Assembly (NCBI RefSeq): GCF_027942865.1
Contig: NC_134510.1
Span: 8,218,001 to 8,282,000 of the forward strand
Length of the DNA: 64,000 bases
Source: Odontesthes bonariensis
Lineage: Eukaryota; Chordata; Actinopteri; Atheriniformes; Atherinopsidae
Direction of reading: 5' to 3'
Each line of letters begins with the position of its first letter. Within the stretch, counting starts at the first letter, position 1. The position numbers and the translations under genes were made by a program. Below are positions 1 to 9,688 of this stretch, piece after piece. The notes beneath the pieces were generated by a model that worked only from the letters and a program-made list of their open reading frames with translations, was not told the origin of the DNA and made no database searches.

Positions 1-74
1 CATGTCATTGGAAATCAACAGCAGAACTGTCTTTGGTTTACGCTACACACAGTGCCAAAAGCTGGTTCCCTTAT

Positions 75-145
75 TCCCTGACCTGGAATCGAACCAGGGC
101 CACGGCGATGAAAGCACCAAATCCTAGCCACTAGACCATCAGAGA
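75..145 (-). tRNA. tRNA-Glu (anticodon TTC), mildly degenerate
   Basis: Read on the minus strand, the acceptor arms pair as tctctga/tcaggga with one T-G wobble. The TTCGATTC loop is intact and flanked by CCTGG/CCAGG. The anticodon loop reads CTTTCAT, giving TTC. The anticodon stem has two G-T wobbles. The equivalent gene in unit 2 has CTC. It may be functional or a decaying copy. Confidence 0.75.
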
Positions 146-426
146 CCTAAAAGCTGTGCAAATGGTACAGGTTGCAACACTGTGGTAAACTCTTCCAAAC
201 TGGCTAATTAATTGGCATAGTGCATTGTACTGAAGTTATGAACATTTTAGCCTAGGATGAAAGCAATTGTGCACATCTGGAGAATCAATCCAAGCAAGCA
301 CAAGTTTCACGCTTTAGACTTCTCTCTTATTTCAGGGAGAAATAGAAAGTTTCCTGAGTAAGAGTGAGTGTGTCATAGCCCTGCAAGAAAAACAGTTGAT
401 AGATGACTTAATAAGGGTCTGTCAGC

Positions 427-498
427 GCATTGGTGGTATATTGGAGAGAATAGCTGCTTGCCAAGCAGTTGACCTGGGTTTGATTCCCGGCCAATGCA
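427..498 (+). tRNA. tRNA-Gly-like, anticodon GCC, probably a decaying copy
   Basis: The 72-base cloverleaf has acceptor arms GCATTGG/CCAATGC. The anticodon loop is TTGCCAA, giving GCC, on a body that otherwise matches the CCC copy in unit 2. Two internal promoter positions look damaged. The D-loop reads tatattgg rather than tatagtgg, and the T-loop reads GGTTTGATTCC where the B-box usually has C at the fifth position. I infer reduced or no Pol III transcription. Confidence 0.7.
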
Positions 499-1257
499 TT
501 CTTTGCTCCTTGTATGATCAGCATTCTAATGTACCTTGCTATCTCTACCTCTGCTCAGACAATGGGTGGCTTGTAGGGTAAACACAGTCTCAAGCTTAAT
601 GCACTCTGGCAACTCTTCAACCAAGGAAGCATGTTTTGCTATGACTCTTCAGTTAAAGTGATGGTCTGTTATCTCATGTGCATTCTAAGTTCCCCCTCTA
701 CAAAGCAAGTGGGGAAGATTAGATTCCACAGTGCCATACAACACAAAAAACGGGCCTCCCTCAAACTCAATCCAAGACGGATCAACGGATGGACGGCCAG
801 CACCTGCCAGATCGCCAAATGCTCCAAGTCCGCGGACAAAAACATTTTGTCCGACAATAGACCATGAAATTTCTCTTTTTCCGTATCATTCGTGGATGCC
901 CATGTCATTTAATGACAAATGGCATTTCTCTTTGCTGCTCAAATTGTTATTAAGCACGGTGTTACACATCAAAGTATCAGAAAAACTTGATCATTAGTTA
1001 TTAAATGCCACAACGGTTCTAGAGCTACTGGAAAGAGTTAAGCGAGCCCTTCTCTAAAGAGAAGTAGCAAATCTGCTGGCTGTAAAGTGTTATTTCAAAT
1101 CAAGTGGTGCGCATAGGATTACTCCTTACAAACCAACGTCCTATTGAATTTGTGACAGGGCTAGTTTAAATTGACATTCTAGTCATGTCATTGGAAATCA
1201 ACAGCAGAACTGTCTTAGGTTTACGCTACACACAGTGCCAAAATCTGGTTCCCTTAT

Positions 1258-1328
1258 TCCCTGACCGGGAATCGAACCCCGGCCATGGCTGTGAGAGCGC
1301 CGAATCCTAGCCACTAGACCATCAGGGA
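1258..1328 (-). tRNA. tRNA-Glu (anticodon CTC)
   Basis: Minus strand: acceptor arms TCCCTGA/TCAGGGA pair fully. The D-arm GGTCTAGTGGC, anticodon loop CTCTCAC (CTC) and GGTTCGATTCC B-box are all present. It is a better cloverleaf than its duplicate at 75-145. Confidence 0.92.
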
Positions 1329-1617
1329 CCTAAAACCTGTGCACATGGTACAGGTTGCAAGACTGTGGTAAACTCTTCCAAACTGGCAAATTAATTGGCA
1401 TAGTGCATTGTACTGAAGTTATGAACATTTTAGCCTTAGATGAAAGCAATTGTGCACATCTGGAGAATGAATCCAAGCAAGCACAAGTTTCACGCTGAAG
1501 ACTTCTCTCTTATTTCAGGGAAAAATAGAAAGATTCCTGAGTAAGAGTGAGTGTGTCATAGCCCTGCAAGAAAAACAGTTAAACAGTTAATAGATGACTA
1601 AATAAGGGTCTGTCAGG

Positions 1618-1689
1618 GCATTGGTGGTATAGTGGAGAGAATAGCTGCTTCCCAAGCAGTTGACCTGGGTTCGATTCCCGGCCAATGCA
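1618..1689 (+). tRNA. tRNA-Gly (anticodon CCC)
   Basis: Acceptor arms GCATTGG/CCAATGC, anticodon loop TTCCCAA (CCC), intact D-loop and GGTTCGATTCC B-box; 72 bases plus no encoded CCA, as in eukaryotes. A body of this type normally carries TCC or CCC. Confidence 0.92.
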
Positions 1690-1994
1690 TTCTCTGCTTC
1701 TTGTATAATCAGCGTTCGAATGTACCTTTATACCTCTGTTCAGACAACAGGTGGCTTGTAGGGTAAACACCTTCTCAAGCTTAATGCACTCTAGCAACTC
1801 TTCAACCAAGGAAGCATGTTTTGCTATGACTCTTCAGTTAAAGTGATGGTCTGTTATCTCATGTGCATTCTAAGTTCCTCCTCTACAAAGCAAGTGGGGA
1901 AGATTAGATTCCACAGTACCGTATGACACAAAAAACGGGCCTCCCTCAAACTCAATTCAAGAGGGACGGACGGATGCATGGCCAGCACCTGCCG

Positions 1995-2095
1995 GTGTTT
2001 TGGAGAAAAAAGGAGTCGAATCCGCGCGGTCAGCCTCTCATGGGGAAGTTTTATTCAAGGTAAACACAAGAAACTTGTGCTAAAGAAAAAAATAA
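1995..2095 (-). repeat. LTR-like fragment related to the retroviral LTR at 15773
   Basis: The start tgttttggagaaa...gtcgaatccgcgcggtcagcc resembles the outer edge of the LTR at 15773-16066, including the reverse-strand AATAAA-like tttatt. Similarity fades after about 2090. It could be a truncated solo LTR or a broken LTR edge. Confidence 0.5.
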
Positions 2096-2140
2096 ATAAA
2101 AAGACCACACTCAGTGAGTAATTCCCTATACTCCCTATAT

Positions 2141-3365
2141 CAGGGGTCTTCAACGTTTTACAGGCCAGGGACCACCAAACTGATGGAGAGTTGGAGCAGG
2201 GACCCCCTACTATTTATATGGCATACAATTGTGTTTTATATTTAACGGGGCCTAGTGCCGTGTATAAACATAGGTCCTCTGTTATTGTACATTCAATACT
2301 AAGCTATTCAAATAATACACAGGTTAATATATTCATGTTTTTATTTTAAACATGTGCAAGGTACAGGGTGGCCGTGCCACTGCCTTTTATAAACAAACAT
2401 CTTGCATACAACACTGAGCTATTCAAATAATCCACAGATTTTAACTTTAACCCCCTGGAGTCTAAGGCCTTTACAGAGACTTTGAGGCAGTTGTCACCAC
2501 CTTGACATTTTCAAGTATTTCAACTAACTGTAAACATCTATGTAAAAGTGACACATATGGTTGTATTCTGAAAAGCCTAACAAAAAACAATATGAGAGTG
2601 AAGTGAATGTAATACAAACAAGTTTTATTTAAATTGAGGGGAAACACAACTGTACAAAAAAACAAGTTTTAGAGGTCTTCAAACAGTGCAAGAAAACACA
2701 CTATAAATGTATCTAGCCAAGACTTTTGAAGGTTGAACCTTGTAAACAAAAGTGTTGGCTGCATAAAAGTAAAAAGTGCAGTCAGAAAGGTTTTTTGTTT
2801 TCACACAAACTGTAAAAAAGTCATTCTGACTCCAGGCATTGTCTCAGAGTTGAATACAAATTAGATGGGTGTGTAACACCCCTGATTCCCCCCACCCCAC
2901 CCCCCTGTCACTCTCCATGTGATAATTGTCTGTCACTGGCAGGACATTGCTGCCTTCCCCCACATGCTGGCTGAATGGGGCGTGCTCTCACCTGTGAATA
3001 GCCACTCAATCACCTGGTTCTTTACATGTGAATAGCGATAGGTGTGGCTGAGGAAGCTGCTGCAGTCCGAGACTACAGAAAATCCAAAGATCTCTGTTCA
3101 CTCTCTTTAAAAAGGGCCAGCTATAGAATTTATTTTAATATATATATATTTGAAAACTAGAAGTTTGAATGTTTTTAATGGTGTCACTTATATGTTTCAA
3201 TGACAAAAACTCACAGAGTTACAGATGTGTTTTTGAAGATGTGTAAAAAAATCCCGCCGGCGGGATTTAGACTCCAGAGTGTTTGCATGTAGATGGGACA
3301 ATGAATCCTCAAACCATCTGTGGATGGCACATGTTTGCACACAATTTGTGAGAAAAAACTGTTTG

Positions 3366-3396
<31 letters not shown>

Positions 3397-3465
3397 ATGT
3401 TTTTTTTTTTTTTTTAAATCGTCTAATCAACCAAAGATTTCGCGACCCCCCTGCAGCACCCCCTG
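2141..3465. mobile_element. Non-autonomous hAT-type element with 8-bp target duplication
   Basis: The element begins CAGGGGTCTTCAAC and ends CACCCCCTG. It is flanked by the perfect 8-bp direct repeat ccctatat (2133-2140 and 3466-3473), which is the hAT duplication length. No transposase is present. It carries the piggyBac-like insertion at 2447-3286 and long A and T tracts at 3367-3416. Confidence 0.75.
2447..3286. mobile_element. piggyBac-like inverted-repeat element nested in the hAT element
   Basis: The left end is TTAA followed by CCCCCTGGAGTCTAA. The right end on the opposite strand reads CTCTGGAGTCTAAATCCC. A TTAA target plus this terminal repeat fits non-autonomous piggyBac-type elements. 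The right TTAA is decayed (gtttg). No transposase frame is visible. A tcccgccggcggga palindrome lies just inside the right end. Confidence 0.6.
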
Positions 3466-3689
3466 CCCTATATAGACCAGTGAGCAGTGCTTAACAACAT
3501 ATCATTGGGGTCATCAGGTGGGGACCTCCTTACATCAGTGTTTCGTCTAGTTGGGCCCACGACACCTCCAGGATGCTAGACAACGACCACTGGCGTCCCA
3601 GAGTCACCCCCCTAATGCCAGCCATCACTGCTCCTCACACCACAACAACCATCTTTTACAGCCACAAGCTACCTCAGCCTCTCACCAAC

Positions 3690-4135
3690 TGCACACCAGT
3701 CACAGCGGGGTGGGGATGCAAACCCTGGTTCAGGTAGGGGGTAATGAAAATATAGAGGGTGTCAGAAGTGGAGGCAGGAGAAGACACACTAGCAGATTCA
3801 GCAGACAAACTCACCTAAACAATCCTACAGTCACTAAGAATGCCAGCAAAACAAAGCCATACAACTCACTCTCACCAACTGCACACCAGTCACATCAGGG
3901 TGGGGATGCAAACCCTGGTTCGGGTAGGGGGAGAAATGAAAGAGGTAAGATAGGAGGGAATGGAATTCAAACCCTGGTTCGGGTAGGGGGTAATGAAAGT
4001 ATAGAGGGTGCCAGAGGTGGAGGCAGGACAAGACACACTAGTAGACACACTAGCAGATTCAACAGACAAACTCACCTAAACAGTCCTATAATCAGCAAAA
4101 ATGCCAGCAAAACTAAGCCATACAACTCACTCAAA
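3690..4135. repeat. Tandem ~190-bp repeats at the LINE 3' side
   Basis: Blocks starting caccaactgcacaccagtca at about 3690 and 3880 repeat the segment ggtggggatgcaaaccctgg and the run of cagacaaactcacctaaac; a partial third copy starts near 3967. The plus-strand frame open across 3551-4162 follows from the repeat and starts at a non-ATG codon, so I do not call a gene. On the minus strand this is where the 3' UTR of the LINE at 4166-7240 would be. Confidence 0.6.
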
Positions 4136-4195
4136 GCCAACTCACCCAAAATGGCCGCTTGATTTCAAAAGGATCACATGGGCCAAACCCTCCAA

Positions 4196-4681
4196 TTAAA
4201 TATCCTGAATTTCTTCTTTGCTTCTTCCAAGAGTCTGTTTACCCGAAGTGCTCCCCCTGCTGGGCCCCCAGCTGCTATTGCTTCTTCTTATCCAAATCCA
4301 CTGACTGGACTTTACTGCTTTATCTGACAGCTCTTTCACTATTTTCCTCACATTCTGTCCACTTACACCCAGCTCCCTCAACAATGAGACAACAGACTTT
4401 GCAACAAATCCTCTACATCCTACTTCCACTGGACAGATTCTAACTTTCCATCCTCGCTGCTCTGCTTCTGCCCCCAACTCCACATATCTAAGCTTTTTCC
4501 TTTTATATGCTTCTACTACTAATTCCTCCCAAGGAACAGTCAGCTCTATGAAATAGACTCTCATTCTACTCCTAGACCACAAAACTATATCAGGCCTTAA
4601 ATTTGTAGAGGCTATCTCCTGGGGAACAACAAGCTTATTTCCTAAATCTACCTGCATCTCCCAATCACAAGCATCCTCCAA
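4196..4681 (-). pseudogene. LINE restriction-like endonuclease domain
   Basis: A 161-residue frame contains RPDIVLW followed about 10 residues later by FIELTVPWEE and a downstream basic KKLRY. This is the RPD...E...K pattern of the PD-(D/E)XK endonuclease that nicks target DNA in R2-like LINEs. A conserved EVGCRGF stretch follows. The block is separated by a frame break from the upstream knuckle-bearing block. Identification rests on motif order, not on a search. Confidence 0.65.
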
Positions 4682-4706
4682 GCTGCCGTGCCTCCTTATC
4701 GTCTTA

Positions 4707-5687
4707 TTAACTTTCTCCCCCTCTTGAAAAAACTTGAATTGCCACTCTCTTCACCTTAGATCCTCCTAAGTTTACCTGCCTTCGTTTATCTTCAATACCT
4801 GCAGCTAAGCTTCTTAATACTTGGTCATGTCGCCATGTATACCGGCCTTGTGACAGACTAACCTTACAACCTGACAAAATATGCCTTAGAGTTGTAGTGC
4901 CTGAACATAACGAACATAACGGGTCTCCATTTACCCAGAGTTTTAGGTTCTGAGGAGTTTGCAATACATCATATGTTGCCCCTATCAAAAATCTAACACT
5001 CCTTTCCTCCATACTCCACAGCTCTTTCCAACTAAGCTTTTTCTTCTCTACACCTTCCCAATTCAACCACTGTCCCTGCTTAGCCTGAGCCACTGCCTTT
5101 GCACCCCTTAATATTTCCTCCTTTCTACGAACCTGCTCAACAACTAGCTTTCTCTTCTCCTTGGGACCTGCTCTACTCCACACTGGTTTGCCTGGGCCAA
5201 GCCCCAAGCCTCCCCGGCCTATTTGCACATTACCCACAAACTCTGCATGTCTAAGAGTTGCTTCTGCCTCCTGAACTGCCATTCTAGGTTTCCACTTCCT
5301 TCCCTTGGTTGGGTTTGGAACCACCTTACTGACTACCACATCTTTACTCCCAGCTAACAGGAGCTCTGTCCTAACTTTAGTACATTTAAACTCCTCTACT
5401 AGACTAGATACTGGGAGCTGGAGTATGCCCTTCCCATACAGTTCCACAGTACTTAAGCATCTAGGAACACCTAGCCACTTCCTAATATAAAAACTAACTA
5501 ATCTTTCCATTTTCTCTACAATAGATATTGGAATCTCATACACAGACAGTGGCCACATCAACCTAGGAAACAATCCAAACTGCAGACACCACAGCTTCAA
5601 CTTTCCTGGAAGTTCTGATTTATTTATTCTATCCAGTCCCTCAGCAACATCTTTCCGAAACTGCACTGCCCTCTCTCCATCATTCAT
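4707..5687 (-). pseudogene. LINE RT thumb region with zinc knuckle
   Basis: The 326-residue block starts in the region after the RT palm (LPGKLKLWCLQFGLFPRLMW, WLGVPRCLS). It ends in a Cys-Cys-His-Cys knuckle (CSLCSG, then H and C within TLRHILSGCK) placed just before the endonuclease block. That knuckle-then-endonuclease order is typical of R2-type enzymes. A stop and frame change separate it from both neighbours. Confidence 0.65.
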
Positions 5688-5904
5688 GTCTGCCTGGTAC
5701 CACCTGCCTAAACTCTTTACTGCCTTTTCCCTAATTATTGGAATGCTTTCTTCATCTATTACAAACTTTCTATCACTTCATTTCCTTGAGATACTTCTAG
5801 ACTTAGTAGGTTTGATTTTCATCCCAGCCCACTTTAGATTTTTATTAAGTCTCAAGTATTCTCTTCATACATGGCACTGTTGTAGTCACTAACGTCATAT
5901 CATC

Positions 5905-5985
5905 CATGTATCAGAATCAGAATCAGAATCAGAAAAAACTTTATTTATCCCCGAAGGGCAATTAGAAGGGCGAAGAGCGGTCCAT
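5905..5985 (-). repeat. Rex1/L2-type LINE tail fragment
   Basis: Four cagaat units precede actttatttatccccgaagg. Read on the minus strand this is a ...cggggataaataaagt tail followed by tgattc repeats, the usual 3' end of several teleost LINE and SINE families. It interrupts the host LINE between its RT and thumb blocks. Confidence 0.6.
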
Positions 5986-6529
5986 TAAAGAAGAACAAGA
6001 AATGGTATGCTCCAGAGTATGCTCTAATTGGTGTAAGACGCATGCCATCCTGACGTCTCTCTCCACCTACAACCCACTTGGAAGCTCCAATAATTATCTC
6101 CATCGCCATTGTAAATGCTAATGGAGAAATAGTACACCCTGCCATAATGCCTATTTCTAGCCTCTCCCAACCTGTTGTACAACCTGCTGTACTTAGGCAC
6201 AGTCTAATATCCTGAAAATATGCTCTTACTAAGTTAACTACTACGGGCACTCTAAAATACTCAAACGCTTTCCAAATAAGGCTATGTGGCACTGAACCAA
6301 ATGCATTTGCTAGATCAAGAAATATAACATGCAAGTCTTTTTTCTCAGTCTTGGCTGTCTGAATCTGATGCCAAATCATGCTAGTGTGCTCTAAACACCC
6401 TGCGAAACCTGGTATTCCTGCCTTCTGCACAGTAGTATCTTTTAAGCTATTCTTTTCTAAATAACTAGCTAATCTCTGTGCAACTAAACTAAAGAAAATC
6501 TTCCCCTCTACATTTAGAAGAGAGATCAT
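5986..6529 (-). pseudogene. LINE reverse transcriptase core (partial)
   Basis: Visible RT motifs are AGIPGFAGCLEHTSMIWHQI, VIFLDLANAFGSVPHSLIW (the first catalytic Asp region) and the motif-B stretch IMAGCTISPLAF. The YxDD box is not present; the frame runs out into the inserted LINE tail. The element is therefore dead. Confidence 0.7.
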
Positions 6530-6671
6530 CCGGAACTGACTCAGGTCCGAGGACTCTTTCTACTTTGGAATAAGAACGCCTCCTGCCCTACGCCATGCTC
6601 TAGGAATAACCTGTTTCTCCCAAACTATTCTTAATTGCCTCCACAAAAACTTTAGGATATCAGGTGCACTT

Positions 6672-7232
6672 TTATAAACCCGGTAGGGGACTCCATTTGG
6701 CCCTGGGGCCGATGAAGCCTTTGCACGCCTTTACCTCCTCAACCTCCTTCCACCCAGGTGGTCTAACATCCATCTTATGAGCTATCTCTCCTAATGGTGG
6801 CATGTCAGGTGGAAGGCCTACTACTCTACGCTGCTCAAGATCTGAATATGTATTTCTTAGATACTCTTCCACCTCTGACTTTGTTGCCTTAAGCTGCCCT
6901 CCCTTTTCCTGGTTAAACAATCCTTTGACAAACTTGAACGGGTCCCTGTAAAATGCCATCCTCACATATTCTTTCTTCTTTCTCTTTTTCCTAAGACATT
7001 CAGCCCTTCTGAGTATTGTCAGCCTACCTCTCAAATCTTCCTGCAAAACATTAATTCCCTCCCTCTCTTCTTCTGTAGCTCTTTTCCACTGCTTTCTTAA
7101 ATTCCTTCTTTCGTTAACCAATTTCTCCATCTCTTTTTGGCGTCTAGACTTAACTAAATGTACTCTTTCAACCCTCTTTCTATCTTGCACCCCAAATCTT
7201 TCTACACCATAGGAGTAAATTATATCTCCCAT
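6672..7232 (-). pseudogene. LINE segment upstream of RT
   Basis: The 186-residue basic block (many K/R/E, FYRDPFKFVKGLFNQEKGG) leads to the pre-RT helix PPGWKEVEEVKACK. The next residues shift frame just before the RT fingers. It fits the RT-proximal N-terminal region of the same LINE. Confidence 0.55.
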
Positions 7233-7391
7233 CTTCTGCCTCCCATTCTTTGTTACTATTTGCCCTAGGCCACTTAACTCTAGATTTCTGCTCCATATTT
7301 CTCTCTTTAACTGGCCTGTTCACCTCAGTATCAGCTGCATCCCTTCTTAGAATCTCCTCCTCCCACTCCGTAGCTGTGTTATTGATAACAA

Positions 7392-7635
7392 ATCGTCACA
7401 GAAACATGTGCATTCGGAAATGTCCGGAGATTCTCTTTGACCTCAGTTTGTGACACTCCTTTATACTGCCCTGCTTCATACAATGCGTACGTGGCTCAAG
7501 CCCAATCTTCTCTAAGGTGCCTGGCTTTCGCCGCTATCGTAAACAAGCTCATTCTAACCTTAAACACTATTCATATGAACCAGTCAACAAAGCACACGAT
7601 GTAATTAGGCCATGTCATGACATTTCTCTCCCACA
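7392..7635 (-). repeat. Truncated 3' LTR of retroviral copy A
   Basis: Aligns with 15830-16066: shared stretches include gcgtacgtggc, gaaccagtcaacaaagcaca and gtcatgacat. The inner edge ctcccaca is followed by the polypurine tract (purine-rich on the minus strand, complement of taatcccccctga). The outer ~60 bases seen in copy B are lost where the LINE at 4166-7260 abuts. Confidence 0.7.
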
Positions 7636-7845
7636 TAATCCCCCCTGAAATCACTTATCAGTGATTTAATAAAGAAATAATCTAAAATGAAAGAAAATCA
7701 TCCCACATAATTAATTAATAATTAATTAACATAATCAACACTACATTATTCTAATAATTCTACATTCTAAGTCAAAGGGAACATATTGAATAAATGAAAA
7801 GGAATATAAATATGTACCCAAATAACATTAAATGAAAGAACAGTG

Positions 7846-8316
7846 TTACAAATTTTTAACATTGCCATCAAAATTGTCCACCATTCTCAGTGCATAGGAG
7901 CGAAAAACCCACTGGCTGCTACTTTCGTAACTCATGTTCTTATTTTTGGTGAAAACTCTCCTACAGCCCCTCCCCACTTGGCGACCGACCACTTCACCAA
8001 AGGTCGCACTCCGAACAGTTGACTGACACAACTGGCAATGGACATATTAGTGATTAGTTCTGATTGATAATAAACATCGAATGAAAACACCACCATCATC
8101 AAATGAATTAATCACAGTTTTGTACCAAGTACAATAATAAAGTAATAAAATACAATGTAATGCAGCTCTTCCAGTCCCGTCCCATATCCCGTACTCTGGA
8201 GTCGTCTGCTTCTGGCCGAACATCCGTTCGGCTGGGTCTGGAACTGCTAAGCTAACTCTGGGAGGAGAGGTTTCCAGCAAGTCGCTCCCAATAAAAGAGA
8301 TCTTTACCATCTCCAC
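7846..8316 (-). other. Two small frames between env and 3' LTR, copy A
   Basis: Frames of 89 residues (8047-8316; contains TSPPRVSLAVPDPA and GQKQTTPEYG) and 61 residues (7846-8031; contains NMSYESSSQWVFRSYALR) have recognisable counterparts in copy B at 16605-16787 and 16269-16553. They could be accessory frames, spliced coding, or non-coding U3-proximal sequence that happens to be open. No known domain is visible. Confidence 0.3.
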
Positions 8317-8325
8317 TCCCTGTCA

Positions 8326-8365
8326 GGCTATACTTGGTTCCACACCCGAGGAACCAAGTATAGCC
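8326..8365. repeat. Perfect 15-bp quasi-palindrome at a retroposon junction
   Basis: Arms ggctatacttggttc (8326-8340) and gaaccaagtatagcc (8351-8365) around a 10-base spacer. The left arm is retroviral sequence also seen in copy B near 16797; the right arm is the first sequence of the inserted retroposon. Confidence 0.9.
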
Positions 8366-9621
8366 TCTGTGCTCTTGGCTCTCGGTGGAAGAGGTCGCAT
8401 TTCTCTCTGCTCCTCCCTCCCCTTTTTTTGCCCTGCTTAGCCTGTCTGTGTCTGTGTCTTTTGAGCATCTTTTTACATATCAGACGAAGCCAAATAACAT
8501 GGATTTGGTCAGCTGGGGTCTTAATGCTATTGATCAAATTTTTTCAACCGCGAAGATGACGAAAGGACAAGCGTCTTGCCCCGACGGGACTTTCTTCGCT
8601 GGATACACGGAGGATGCATGGGGGAAGTGGCGCACCGTGTGTTTGGCGATGCTGGCTGTCGAGGACGCGGAAGACGTCTACATATTTGGATTTATGATAC
8701 TCGGGTTCCTGCTGTTTGGAGTTGGAGGATACCTGGTATTTTGTGAAATTAAGAGATCGTGGAAAGCGTTTGATGGGGTCACAAGGGTAATCAACGCTCA
8801 GACTGAAATGCTACGGGAGCAGAGTCGAAAGCTGGATGCAACCCTTGCGCAGGTTCGCAGGCTGGCTGAGATTCCTGGACTCAGAAGAGAAATGGATTGA
8901 CCTGGGAGAATGGTTGATTGATCGCTTGGACCGGGCGGAAAGGGTCCACATCCCACAATTCGGCTGAATTCGGGACTTCGCCATGAGATACCAGCAATGG
9001 ACAGAAAGACAGAGAGCGCAATCAGTTGTCTGTCTGACCTAAATATTAATTGTTATTCCAATCCGGTGCCCCATACTGGCCTTGTAGCCAGCTGCATAAT
9101 CACTTGTCCACGTTTGTTATGATAACATGATGCTTACTCCCATGTGCTACCCCTCCCTTCCTGCACTCCTGTGAGATTTGTTGTGGAACTGGCTGACATA
9201 TTCCAACTTGTCAAGGACAATTGCCTGATCCAACATTCTGTGCAGACTTACTGAACAAACACACACGCATACACATACATGCTCACTTATAACACATGCA
9301 ACTCCTCACCTCTTCACTGTCCCATTGCTTATGGTGTTGTCTTGTGTATATGTTGCTTTTTATGTGCTGAGGTTTTTTGAGATCTCAGACCGTATCCTAA
9401 TAAGGGTACAGTGTGAAGTATGATTTTTTTCCCTCCCCTCACCCAATGTTGTTCCCCTTCCTTCTTATCTGGCGGCGCCTGCGTGGCCGTGAGCCCGCGG
9501 GCTGCGATGCCTGGTCACACTCTCTCTCCCCTGTCTGTTTTCTGTATTGTCTGTCCTGACCGAAACTGGAATTTCCCCTCGGGGATTAATAAAGTATAAT
9601 TGATTGATTGATTGATTGATT
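8351..9621 (+). mobile_element. 1.27-kb non-autonomous retroposon inserted in retroviral copy A
   Basis: Copy B reads uninterrupted through this point (…ccacactcgaggaaagaatc, 16817-16838), so the insertion boundaries are visible. The 3' end is …ctcggggattaataaagtat followed by five tgat-type units, the tail style of Rex1/CR1-like LINEs in fish. There is no reverse transcriptase. It carries one open frame (8499-8900). Target duplication is short or absent (at most gaa). Confidence 0.75.
8499..8900 (+). CDS. Small single-pass membrane protein encoded by a retroposon
   Basis: The ATG at 8499 (context caaataacATGG) opens a 133-residue frame ending at 8900. Residues 1-58 are polar to mixed with two Cys. 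Residues about 60-82 (VYIFGFMILGFLLFGVGGYL) are a strong membrane segment. Residues 84-133 are basic and helical with a heptad-like spacing of Leu/Val (MLREQSRKLDATLAQVRRL). I do not recognise the family. The frame is uninterrupted inside an otherwise non-coding 1.27-kb retroposon with a LINE-type tail. That is unusual, because short non-autonomous retroposons normally encode nothing. It could be a captured host gene, an unfamiliar LINE ORF1, or a chance survivor. Confidence 0.5.
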   Translation: MDLVSWGLNAIDQIFSTAKMTKGQASCPDGTFFAGYTEDAWGKWRTVCLAMLAVEDAEDVYIFGFMILGFLLFGVGGYLVFCEIKRSWKAFDGVTRVINAQTEMLREQSRKLDATLAQVRRLAEIPGLRREMD

Positions 9622-9688
9622 GAAAGAATCTTGTGAACCGTCCGTTGGTAACCTTCGTTCGTCGACCAGTTCTTCCGTGCGTTGGTCC

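Larger units (their letters stand above)
1..1994. repeat. Tandem duplication of a tRNA-Glu/tRNA-Gly unit
   Basis: The sequence starting at base 1 recurs from 1184. The Glu genes are offset by 1183 bases and the Gly genes by 1191, because unit 2 has an extra 8-base aaacagtt near 1578. Homology runs to about 810 in unit 1 and 1993 in unit 2, where an LTR-like sequence begins. Between roughly 820 and 1183 I see no gene; that stretch has no counterpart in unit 2. Tandem tRNA clusters of this kind are usual in fish genomes. Confidence 0.9.
4166..7260 (-). mobile_element. Degenerate restriction-like-endonuclease LINE
   Basis: Four minus-strand coding blocks are in the order expected of a LINE with a C-terminal restriction-like endonuclease, as in the R2/NeSL/HERO groups: region upstream of RT, RT core, RT thumb with a Cys-His knuckle, endonuclease. 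The frame is broken several times, and a short LINE tail is inserted at 5905-5985. The 5' end abuts the truncated retroviral LTR near 7390. I cannot fix the clade. Confidence 0.7.

Noticed and set aside
3551-4162. 203-residue plus-strand frame
   Set aside because: It begins at a non-ATG codon, follows a tandem repeat and overlaps the 3' side of a minus-strand LINE; the repeated protein text comes from the repeat.
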